From Sterolibacterium sp964437515 (GTDB taxonomy: Bacteria; Pseudomonadota; Gammaproteobacteria; Burkholderiales; Rhodocyclaceae): a stretch of 17,640 nucleotides of DNA. The stretch is from contig CAYTHB010000058.1 in the NCBI GenBank assembly GCA_964437515.1, positions 1 through 17,640 of the forward strand, in the 5' to 3' direction. The position numbers and the translations under genes were made by a program. Below the pieces are notes generated by a model that saw only the letters and a list, made by a program, of their open reading frames with translations, was not told the origin of the DNA and searched no databases. Each line of letters starts with the position of its first letter. The first letter of the stretch is position 1. Of the stretch, positions 1-6,638 are shown piece by piece.

Positions 1-72
1 TTCATGCTGGATGGTCACAGGAGAGGTTTTGGCTTTAATGGCCACGGATTCAGGTTTATTGTGAGACGTTCC

Positions 73-498
73 ATGAAAACATTCACCATTGAGCAAGCAC
101 GCTCCGCTGCTTCGTCGGGCGGCCTCCTTTCGGCCAATCTGCGGCCAGTCGGCAGCATGTTTTCGTTGGAGTTCGAGACCCGCACCGGTCCGGCCGTGCT
201 GATCGCGTCGGTATCCAAACAACCTCGTCGCTTCGGCAATCCCGTGAAAGCTTTTGAAATCGTGCGCGAGCTTGGGTTAGAGGGTGGGCATTTCTCGGTT
301 GCCCAGTGGCGGCCGAATGAGCGGGATGTCGATCGACCAACTCGCCCCGACAAGTCAGCAGCATTGCGAGCGACACATGAGGCAGCGGCCTTGGTTCGGC
401 TGCTCAATGAACGGGCCGACTTGGCAGATTCATCAGATGCTGTCTGGCACGACGCGGACGACGTTTTTGCAGAGATGGAAGCCCGCGATGCGGGTTAG
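73..498 (+). CDS. Putative antitoxin of a ParE-type toxin-antitoxin pair
   Basis: About 141 aa, beginning MKTFTIEQARSAASSGG. The middle contains LEFETRTGPAVLIASVSKQP and RRFGNPVKAFEIVRELGLEG, a pattern I associate with the uncharacterised small proteins encoded just upstream of ParE-like toxins in proteobacteria (from memory, not searched). The C-terminal half is rich in Ala, Asp and Glu with long helical stretches (LRATHEAAALVRLLNERADL), fitting a toxin-wrapping tail. The ATG at 73 is preferred to the upstream in-frame GTG at 61 or ATG at 4 because the conserved-looking part begins there; no strong Shine-Dalgarno decides it. Its last 11 bases overlap the toxin gene, the usual TA arrangement for coupled translation. 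The function is inferred mainly from the neighbour. It is not an obvious ParD ribbon-helix-helix or Phd protein. Confidence 0.65.
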   Translation: MKTFTIEQARSAASSGGLLSANLRPVGSMFSLEFETRTGPAVLIASVSKQPRRFGNPVKAFEIVRELGLEGGHFSVAQWRPNERDVDRPTRPDKSAALRATHEAAALVRLLNERADLADSSDAVWHDADDVFAEMEARDAG

Positions 499-808
499 AT
501 TTCTTGACGCAGCGAAGGTCGATTTAATCGAAATATTTGATCATTACCGAGAAGTCGGTGGTATTGCGCTGGCCAGGCGAATGCTGAAGCGTATCAAGGC
601 TCCGACCATGGCGCTCAAAGATTACCCGGAGCTTGCCAAGACTTACGATCCGCGGTCAGGAATCCGGCGTCTCGTCGTGGCTGAAGGCACGCACCTGCTG
701 TTCTATCGGATTCGCGCTGATGTCGAGATTTTGCATGTGCGTCGCGCCGAAAGAATGCCGGTGACGGCTCAAGAGTTGGAGCGGCTCGTAGAAAGTCAAA
801 AGGACTAA
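488..808 (+). CDS. ParE/RelE-superfamily toxin
   Basis: About 106 aa, close to the usual 95-105 aa of ParE/RelE proteins. The sequence starts MRVRFLDAAKVDLIEIFDHY, the typical beta strand followed by an amphipathic helix with an Asp-Leu turn. It ends in the characteristic core strands IRRLVVAEGTHLLFYRIRAD and VEILHVRRAER, the ParE pattern of R-x-V-V, hydrophobic-FYRI, and I-L-x-V-x-R. ParE proteins poison DNA gyrase and RelE proteins cleave mRNA on ribosomes; this sequence looks more ParE-like but the target cannot be read from it. The ATG at 488 lies inside the antitoxin gene (11-bp overlap), so translation is probably coupled. A longer in-frame start at 284 is rejected because it would run through the antitoxin in another frame. 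Confidence in the fold is high, in the target low. Confidence 0.82.
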   Translation: MRVRFLDAAKVDLIEIFDHYREVGGIALARRMLKRIKAPTMALKDYPELAKTYDPRSGIRRLVVAEGTHLLFYRIRADVEILHVRRAERMPVTAQELERLVESQKD

Positions 809-946
809 GGAGCCAGGGAGCAACGGCAAGGAGTTCAGTGGACGGAACCATGCTGACCTGGGCGCAGAATGACGGCGCAATCCTTAAACCTCGGGTGAAC
901 AGGTTGAAAATTTGCAAAGTCTGCCGAGGGCTGGCAAATGAATAAA

Positions 947-977
947 TTACTCCCTTTCAACAGCGGCAAGGGAGTAA
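947..977 (+). repeat. Perfect 10-bp stem-loop masking a Shine-Dalgarno
   Basis: TTACTCCCTT (947-956) pairs with AAGGGAGTAA (968-977) around an 11-base loop. The right arm contains the GGGAG Shine-Dalgarno-like sequence that precedes the ATG at 981. There is no following T-run, so it is not a typical intrinsic terminator on the plus strand. It may be an RNA regulatory hairpin or a DNA operator. Confidence 0.6.
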
Positions 978-980
978 GGC

Positions 981-1145
981 ATGACTACGATCAAAAACCT
1001 GGCTGATCTTCTGCCTTTGGCAACGCGCCCGGCGCGAGGCGCATTCCGATTCCGCTGCAGCCATGCTTTCCATGTCGCAGCGTTTGCTTCATTCCCTCTG
1101 CTAATCGTTGTGCGAGTGGTCAGTTTTGGCCGCGACTGGCTCTGA
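981..1145 (+). CDS. Possible small ORF, 54 aa, doubtful
   Basis: Reads MTTIKNLADLLPLATRPARG and ends in RDWL after a short hydrophobic patch (PLLIVVRVV). It has a plausible Shine-Dalgarno (GGGAG at 970-974, 6 bases from the ATG), but that site is in the right arm of the 947-977 hairpin. The first residues MTTIK resemble the MSTIK start of the helicase 32 bases downstream, which may be chance or a duplicated gene start. It could be a leader peptide controlling the helicase operon, a gene remnant, or nothing. No recognisable domain. Confidence 0.25.
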   Translation: MTTIKNLADLLPLATRPARGAFRFRCSHAFHVAAFASFPLLIVVRVVSFGRDWL

Positions 1146-1177
1146 GCGGTCGGGACCAGGGCACAGGGCGCAATCCT

Positions 1178-3526
1178 ATGAGCACGATCAAACCACAGTT
1201 GAATGCTGAGCAGCAGGCTGCATTGGCCGCCATCGAGCAGTTTTTGCTGGATGATGCCGCTGATGTTTTCATACTGCGTGGGAGTGCCGGTACGGGCAAA
1301 ACAAGCTTGATTGCGCATCTGGTTGACCGCTTGGCCGAGCTGAAGCTTGCTTGCAGCTTGATGGCGCCGACCGGACGGGCAGCGCGCATTCTGAACAGCA
1401 AGATGTTGCCGCAGGCGCAGGCTGAGGCTGAAACGGTATCCACAAACCCGGCAAATTCAGTGGCCCTGCCGGAAGCAGCGACGATAGTCGGTGCGGGTAC
1501 GGTGCATGGGCGGATTTATGCACTCAAAGAGCTGCTGGTGAATGAAGAGGCGCAGTCTGCCAATGATTCCGGGATGCGCATGATTTTTCCTTTGGTGCAA
1601 AGTGCGCCCGCAGTCAATCTGATCATTGTGGATGAGGCTTCCATGCTGGGCGATCGTGAAGCCCTGCAGGACGTGATGCGTTTTGGTTCTGGCCGTTTGC
1701 TGCATGATTTGGTGCAGTTTGCCCGCTTGCAGCGTCCCGGCTGGGCTGCGCATCGGGCGGCCAAACTGCTGTTTGTGGGCGATGCGGCCCAGTTGCCACC
1801 AGTAGGTGAAGCCAGTTCGCCGGCTTTGTCGGCAGAGTATCTGCACTCGAATTTTCAGTTGAATGTGGTCAGCTTCGATTTGCAGCAGGTGGTTCGTCAA
1901 GCAAAAGACAGCGCCATACTTGAGCGCGCAACGACGCTGCGCAATGCGCTGCAAAAGCAGCAATTCAACCAGTTTTCCTTGCCGGACAATGGTCAGGACA
2001 TACGCCAGATTAGCCAGACCGAGGCTTTGGAGCACATGTTGCAAACCCTGGCGCAGCATCGTTCCTGCGTGACGGTGGTGCATTCAAATGCGCTGGCGCT
2101 GGACTATAACCGCAGCATACGTGCACGCCTTTGGGGTGCTGAAAATCAGCCCATACAAAAGGGTGACATGCTCTTGGTCAATCGTAATGCGCTGCACTAT
2201 GGTTTGAGCAATGGCGATCTGGTGAAAGTGCAGCAGGTGGCAGCGCAGGCAGAAATCGTCACGCTGCGACTGCGCGGCGAGCATCAGGTCGAGTTGCGCT
2301 TTCGTCATTTGACAGTGGCGTTTCGTCAAGCGGACGGGACGATCACAGCGCTGCCTTGCATGGTTCTGGAAAACCTGCTGGATTCCCCTGAGCGCGAGCT
2401 GACCCCGCTGGAGCAGCGCGCCCTGCTCGTGCATTTTCGCAAGCGTCATCCAGAGCTTAACCCTAAATCCACGGAGTTTCGTCAGGCCATACGCGATGAT
2501 GCTTATTTCAATGCGGTGCACGTGAAATACGGTTACGCCATGACTTGCCACAAAGCCCAGGGTGGGGAATGGCAGACGGTGATCGTCGATTTTCAAAGAG
2601 GCGGCGGATTCAATAATCCTAATTTCTTTCGTTGGGCTTATACGGGTATAACACGTGCCAGACAGCAGTTGCTGGCCGTCAACCCACCTTGTTTCAACGC
2701 CAGCAGCACCATGCGCTGGGCGCAGGCTGCACCACATCTGGCAGCCAGCACAGGCACGCCAGGCAGCAGGGTGGAGGCGAGTGCAATGGCCGGCAGCGTG
2801 GCCAACACGATGAGCGCACCCAGGCCGCTGCCTCTGGCGGATTTGCAGGCGGACGCAGACTGGCAGCGTTTTGCTTTTAACGCAGCGCTCGCGCCATTAA
2901 TGCAAGTGCATTGTCAATTGCGCAGTGTTTGGGCTGCACAGGATATACAGATCGTGCAGCTCCAGCATTTGCAATATTGCGAACGCTACACCCTGGCGCG
3001 AGATGGCCGCAGGGCCACCATTCAGTATTACTACAATAAGCACATGCAGCCGGGGCGTTGCAATACGCTGCCTTCGGCCACTGAAGACAGTGCCTTGGCC
3101 AGCGATGCCCTGGATAGCCTACAGGCTTTGTTGTCGTCAATGACAAACGCTTTGCCCTTGGCTGACAGCAGTGCTTCCTGCGCTGCCCCAGTTGGCGCAG
3201 CGAGTACAACAATGGCAACAAAGGCCGCAGCAACCATGCCGGGCTTTATGCAGGAGTTTCTGCAGCAGCTCGACCAGGCGATGCAAAACAGCAATATCCG
3301 CCGTTGTGCCCATCGTGAAATGCCCTATCGTTTGCGCGTTGCCTTGAGCGATGGTCTGCGCCGAGGAGAAATTGATTTTGCCTATAACGGCAAGCAGCTA
3401 TGGACGTCGGCCTGCGAAGTGGGCAAGCCCGGCAGCAGCCAGGGTCTGTTTGAAGAGGTTCAGCATTTGCTCATGCAGCCTGCCATGAACCACACGCAGC
3501 CAATGAATGGGTTCAGCCATGAGTAG
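1178..3526 (+). CDS. RecD-like superfamily 1 DNA helicase with long C-terminal extension
   Basis: 782 aa. SF1 helicase motifs occur in order: Walker A GSAGTGKT (residues 35-42), motif Ia APTGRAA (63-69), motif II VDEAS (151-155), motif III GDAAQLPPVG (201-210), QVVRQ near 237, YAMTCHKAQGGEW (453-465, UvrD_C_2/RecD-type motif V), and RWAYTGITRAR (485-495, motif VI). These residues predict ATP-driven translocation on nucleic acid in the cytoplasm, most like AAA_30/RecD-type 5'-3' helicases (family knowledge). Residues from about 510 to 782 form an extra region with a low-complexity Ala/Ser/Met linker (about 645-690) and a final module containing RRGEIDFAYNGKQLWTSA; I do not recognise it. No nuclease motif is evident. 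The gene overlaps the next one, so it heads a probable operon with the TPR and PcfJ-like genes. This is not RecD of RecBCD, since recB and recC are absent. Confidence 0.88.
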   Translation: MSTIKPQLNAEQQAALAAIEQFLLDDAADVFILRGSAGTGKTSLIAHLVDRLAELKLACSLMAPTGRAARILNSKMLPQAQAEAETVSTNPANSVALPEAATIVGAGTVHGRIYALKELLVNEEAQSANDSGMRMIFPLVQSAPAVNLIIVDEASMLGDREALQDVMRFGSGRLLHDLVQFARLQRPGWAAHRAAKLLFVGDAAQLPPVGEASSPALSAEYLHSNFQLNVVSFDLQQVVRQAKDSAILERATTLRNALQKQQFNQFSLPDNGQDIRQISQTEALEHMLQTLAQHRSCVTVVHSNALALDYNRSIRARLWGAENQPIQKGDMLLVNRNALHYGLSNGDLVKVQQVAAQAEIVTLRLRGEHQVELRFRHLTVAFRQADGTITALPCMVLENLLDSPERELTPLEQRALLVHFRKRHPELNPKSTEFRQAIRDDAYFNAVHVKYGYAMTCHKAQGGEWQTVIVDFQRGGGFNNPNFFRWAYTGITRARQQLLAVNPPCFNASSTMRWAQAAPHLAASTGTPGSRVEASAMAGSVANTMSAPRPLPLADLQADADWQRFAFNAALAPLMQVHCQLRSVWAAQDIQIVQLQHLQYCERYTLARDGRRATIQYYYNKHMQPGRCNTLPSATEDSALASDALDSLQALLSSMTNALPLADSSASCAAPVGAASTTMATKAAATMPGFMQEFLQQLDQAMQNSNIRRCAHREMPYRLRVALSDGLRRGEIDFAYNGKQLWTSACEVGKPGSSQGLFEEVQHLLMQPAMNHTQPMNGFSHE

Positions 3527-4967
3527 CCAGACGATTTTTGCCTTGCGCAAGCAAGGACAATCCACTCAAGCCTTGCAGTTGGCGCGCGAAGAACTGCAAG
3601 CCCAGCCAGGCTTGCTCGATGACCTGTGGTTTTCGCGCGCCTATGGCTGGGTGCTATTTGATGCAGTGAAGCAGTTGGCGCAAGAGCATGCCAGCAACCC
3701 ACTGGCCGCGACCCGGATCGCTGCTCAACTGTCGCCGCTCACGCATGAATTTGCGCGCATGGCCAAGCCTTTGCGTGGTGATCTGGTGTTTTCGCAAGTG
3801 CTTGCTCAGGTACTCAAGCTGAACAAGGAATGGCCAAAGTTTCTGGCTTTTGCGCATTGGGCGGGTTTGCATAGTTTTTCCAAAGACGACCAAAAGCCTT
3901 ATGTCTGCACGGATGGTACGGTCGTGGATAGTTTGCAAAAACGTTTTGTGCGGGCAGTGTGCGCGCACACAGCGGCTCTGGCTGAAAAACAACCCGCTGA
4001 GGCTCAAGACCATGCGCTTCTGGCTTGGGGGACAGAAGTTTTGCAACAAGCTCTGCAAAACGATGCGGATGACCAATGGTTGAACTACTACCAGGCGAAA
4101 TTGTATTTGGCAAAAAATGAAACCGAGCAGGCCATGATGCATTTTCTGCCCTTGCTGCAACGCCAATCCAAAATGACCTGGGTCTGGGCACTCATGGCCA
4201 GGATTTTTGCCCAGCATGATCCGGCCAAGGCGCTGGTTTGCAACGCCTATGCAAGCCAGCTGGCAAGGAAGGAACAAGAAGTTGCCAAGGTGCGCATCGA
4301 GCTTGTGCAGCAGCTTGTTGCCGAGCAGCGTTTTAACGAAGCCGCACAGCAATTGCATTTGGCACTGCAGTTTCGAAAGCAGCACTCTTACAAAATCCCC
4401 GCAGCTTTGCAGCAATTGCAGGCAAGTCACTGGTATCAAACAGCACTAGCCGAGCAGTGTTTGCAAGATTTACCGCCGATGAAAACAGCAGCCATGGCGA
4501 TTCTGAAAGATTTGAGCAAACAGCATCTAAGCTACTGCCTGGCGGTGGTTGATCATGTCAATCAGGATAAATCCCTGACTTATGTGCTTACCGGCAAAGA
4601 TCAGGGCGCGGTCTTGTTGCATCGCGATTTTCCGGATGCCGCCGGGCTTGAGCGCGGCAGCCTGATCGAACTGGGCTTTGCAAAGGGAATCAAGCAGCCA
4701 CAAAATTGGCGACTCGTTGAAAACCCAGCGGCTCATGCATTGCCGGATTTTTGCCTGTCGATTGAAGGCTGTATTGTGCGTCCAGCCGATCGCAATTTCG
4801 GTTTTATCAATACCCAGGGAGAAACAATCTTTGTACCTGACGCGCTGGCGGCGACATTTGCCGACAAGCCGCAACAGCCTGTGCGCGGTCTGGCGATCTG
4901 GCAGACCAACAAACAGGGCAAACAAGGCTGGCGAGCCATCCATCTGGAACAGATCGCTCCAGGTTAG
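3519..4967 (+). CDS. TPR protein with C-terminal OB/cold-shock-like domains
   Basis: About 482 aa, starting MSSQTIFALRKQGQSTQALQ, which is already the first TPR-like helix pair. More helical repeats span roughly residues 165-310 (for example WLNYYQAKLYLAKNETEQAM and RFNEAAQQLHLAL). The last 140 residues change to beta-rich sequence: a first segment around LAVVDHVNQDKSLTYVL and a second with ADRNFGFINTQGETIFVPDA, where FGFI...IFV resembles the nucleic-acid-binding strands of cold-shock/OB domains. TPRs usually scaffold protein complexes, so I infer an adaptor that may hold RNA or DNA for the helicase. The ATG at 3519 gives an 8-base overlap with the helicase stop; an in-frame ATG at 3507 is also possible. 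It resembles unnamed TPR proteins encoded next to RecD-like helicases, but I cannot name a function. Confidence 0.72.
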   Translation: MSSQTIFALRKQGQSTQALQLAREELQAQPGLLDDLWFSRAYGWVLFDAVKQLAQEHASNPLAATRIAAQLSPLTHEFARMAKPLRGDLVFSQVLAQVLKLNKEWPKFLAFAHWAGLHSFSKDDQKPYVCTDGTVVDSLQKRFVRAVCAHTAALAEKQPAEAQDHALLAWGTEVLQQALQNDADDQWLNYYQAKLYLAKNETEQAMMHFLPLLQRQSKMTWVWALMARIFAQHDPAKALVCNAYASQLARKEQEVAKVRIELVQQLVAEQRFNEAAQQLHLALQFRKQHSYKIPAALQQLQASHWYQTALAEQCLQDLPPMKTAAMAILKDLSKQHLSYCLAVVDHVNQDKSLTYVLTGKDQGAVLLHRDFPDAAGLERGSLIELGFAKGIKQPQNWRLVENPAAHALPDFCLSIEGCIVRPADRNFGFINTQGETIFVPDALAATFADKPQQPVRGLAIWQTNKQGKQGWRAIHLEQIAPG

Positions 4968-4976
4968 CATCGTGCG

Positions 4977-5933
4977 ATGAACATGCAAACCATGCAAACA
5001 ACTCACGATCATTTGCCTGAATTATTCAAGGTATCTTTTGATGCCTTGAAAAAACGCCTTGCTGCAGAAGGCGTGAATTCTCGTGGTTGGCGTTTATACC
5101 TGGATCATGGCGATGCATTGTTTACTCCTCTGTCTTATTTACTTGACGCCCATGCACCATTGAGACAGCACACATTGATGGCGGTGGATTGGCTGAAACT
5201 GCTGCAGGCTTGCGAAATGAGCGTATTGCCACCGCTGGTGCTGTCTCAATCAATGAGTCATTGGCGTCTGCCCGGGGGAAATATCGCGGCCATTCCTCCC
5301 TTGTTTTTTCGTGCACTCTGGCAGGCTGTACAGATGGCTGAATACGCAGGCAGCGATGTTGCCACATTCATACACGACCAGGTCACGCCATTGGCGCAAT
5401 GGTTTTTTGGTCAGGGTGTGTATAAACAGCTGTCGGATTCCCAACTGAAAGGTGGCTGGAGGTATTTGCAAGAAAAATTTCAGCAGGTGTGCCACAAAAA
5501 TGGCCTGGGTAGTCATGATTGGGCGCCCTTTCTGACCAAAATCGAATTCAACGGCTATCGTTTTGTTGCCCTGGCCAGCAAAGCTGCGCTGGAGTTCGAA
5601 GGCAAGGAAATGTCGCACTGCATCGCCGACTACGAAGATAAATTCCGTAACGAGATGATGCGCGCCTGGGCAGTATATGAGCAGAAATCAGGTAGACATG
5701 TGGCCACGATGGCAGTGATGGAATCAAGCGAAGGCAGTTGGCAGATCATCGGAATTCACGGACCGGCAAATGCCTGCGTAGCCGATGCTGTGAAACGTGC
5801 AGCCATGGCCGTCGTGCTTTCACTCGAAGAAGCTTACAACCGCGTACCAAGCGTGCGCCAAGCCATGCAGCGCGCAAGAAACAAAACAAGTTGCATCGTG
5901 TTCTTTGGTGACGAATGTGCGGATCCTTTTTGA
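4977..5933 (+). CDS. PcfJ-like domain protein
   Basis: 318 aa. The C-terminal third carries the signature I associate with the PcfJ-like family: LEFEGKEMSHCIADY (residues 205-219, with the M-x-H-C pair at 212-215), GRHVATMAVME (239-249) and the ending IIGIHGPANACV (257-268). The first 190 residues look helical and match nothing I know. PcfJ was named from a conjugative plasmid of Gram-positive bacteria and its biochemical role is not established; homologues are frequent on mobile elements (family knowledge). The gene starts 9 bases after the TPR stop codon, so the three genes are probably co-transcribed. Several ATGs lie close together (4977, 4983, 4992), so the exact start is uncertain. The cysteine and histidine are suggestive of a catalytic or metal site, but this is inference. 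Confidence 0.7.
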   Translation: MNMQTMQTTHDHLPELFKVSFDALKKRLAAEGVNSRGWRLYLDHGDALFTPLSYLLDAHAPLRQHTLMAVDWLKLLQACEMSVLPPLVLSQSMSHWRLPGGNIAAIPPLFFRALWQAVQMAEYAGSDVATFIHDQVTPLAQWFFGQGVYKQLSDSQLKGGWRYLQEKFQQVCHKNGLGSHDWAPFLTKIEFNGYRFVALASKAALEFEGKEMSHCIADYEDKFRNEMMRAWAVYEQKSGRHVATMAVMESSEGSWQIIGIHGPANACVADAVKRAAMAVVLSLEEAYNRVPSVRQAMQRARNKTSCIVFFGDECADPF

Positions 5934-6058
5934 AATTGCTCTGACACTGTGACATCACTGGCTTTAAAACCTTGGCTTAAAAACCAATTGCAAGAACCAT
6001 CACTAAGAAGTAAAACCCCCAGATGCATTAATCTGATCCATCTTAGAAAGGAAATAAA

Positions 6059-6379
6059 ATGAAAAACACCATAGTTTTAGTAGCTTGTCTTGTGGCTGGC
6101 GCTAGTTTGAGTTTCAATGCACAGGCAGGCTGCGTTGGTCCTGTCGTCAATGGCCAATGCATGGGCGCAAGTGTAGACAGCCCCTCTGTCGGCCAGAGTA
6201 GTGCGCAGCGGTATCAAGGCACATCGGGCAGAAACTACGAATATGATTTGAGCAAGCCAAGCGATCAATTAAGATATTCAGTTGATATCGATGCTCAGCG
6301 CAGGGATCAGAGAGGCAGTATCAACAGGGAAATTGATCGTAGCCTTGGCCAGTATGGCGGTGGCATGTTAGATGAGTAA
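6059..6379 (+). CDS. Small secreted protein, unknown function
   Basis: 106 aa with a clear signal peptide, MKNTIVLVACLVAGASLSFN followed by AQA and a likely cleavage before GCVGP. The mature part has two cysteines near its start (GCVGPVVNGQC), then NYEYDLSKPSDQLRYSVDID and a hydrophilic tail ending SLGQYGGGMLDE. It is preceded by a strong Shine-Dalgarno (AAGGAAA, 5 bases before the ATG). I have the impression of similar short hypothetical periplasmic proteins in other proteobacteria but no known function. It is 125 bases downstream of the PcfJ-like gene and is likely expressed separately. The gene looks intact. Confidence 0.75.
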   Translation: MKNTIVLVACLVAGASLSFNAQAGCVGPVVNGQCMGASVDSPSVGQSSAQRYQGTSGRNYEYDLSKPSDQLRYSVDIDAQRRDQRGSINREIDRSLGQYGGGMLDE

Positions 6380-6464
6380 AAACATGCTGCTTGGAATCAG
6401 GGCATGGCGTGAATTTCGAAGTCGCGATATTCTCGATGACGATCGGCGAGTTTTCAGCGTTTCC

Positions 6465-6638
6465 TTAGTCGTCAAGCGATGAAAACTGGATGTCATACGA
6501 CAGAATCCGCTTTTCGTCACGGTGCTTGGTCTTTTCGGATTTCCGGTGCTTGCCGGCTTTGCGCATCAGGGCGGGAGCAACCAGTGGGTTGCGTGGCTTG
6601 AGTGTTGCGCGCAGTTTGAGGTGCTTGGCGATTTTCAT
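6465..6638 (-). CDS. Small basic protein coupled to cas6
   Basis: 57 aa, starting MKIAKHLKLRATLKPRNPLV, continuing APALMRKAGKHRKSEKTKHR and ending in an acidic tail, SSLDD. Lys, Arg and His dominate, so it should bind nucleic acid or a nucleoprotein (inference). Its ATG overlaps the TGA of the Cas6-family gene in an ATGA junction, a classic translational-coupling signal, so the two proteins are probably made together. The PRNPLVAPALMRKAGKHRKS core resembles short hypothetical proteins I associate with mobile elements, but I cannot name a family. The gene is real by its start context and composition; its role is unknown. Confidence 0.6.
   Translation of the reverse strand: MKIAKHLKLRATLKPRNPLVAPALMRKAGKHRKSEKTKHRDEKRILSYDIQFSSLDD

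Larger units (their letters stand above)
809..1177. other. Gene-poor interval between TA pair and helicase
   Basis: 369 bases without a convincing gene. It holds a perfect inverted repeat (947-977) and a doubtful 54-codon ORF (981-1145), listed separately. An 11-base direct repeat GGCGCAATCCT occurs at 874-884 and again at 1167-1177, the second copy ending exactly at the helicase start codon. I see no clear sigma-70 promoter for the helicase gene. Confidence 0.5.

Noticed and set aside
874..1177. Direct repeat GGCGCAATCCT (874-884, 1167-1177) as an attachment site or transposon footprint.
   Set aside because: Only 11 bases, with no integrase or transposase between or beside the copies.
1457..2737. 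Two adjacent long minus-strand ORFs (208 and 217 codons) under the helicase gene.
   Set aside because: They mirror a helicase with all motifs intact, have His/Gln-rich unnatural composition and no recognisable motif or ribosome-binding site.
3654..4439. 261-codon minus-strand ORF opposite the TPR gene.
   Set aside because: Shadow of a gene with clear TPR sequence; no motifs and unlikely composition.
5960..5990. Near-repeat TGGCTTTAAAACC / TGGCTTAAAAACC after the PcfJ-like gene.
   Set aside because: Short, AT-rich and imperfect; the possible TTGG/CCAA stem is too weak for a terminator.
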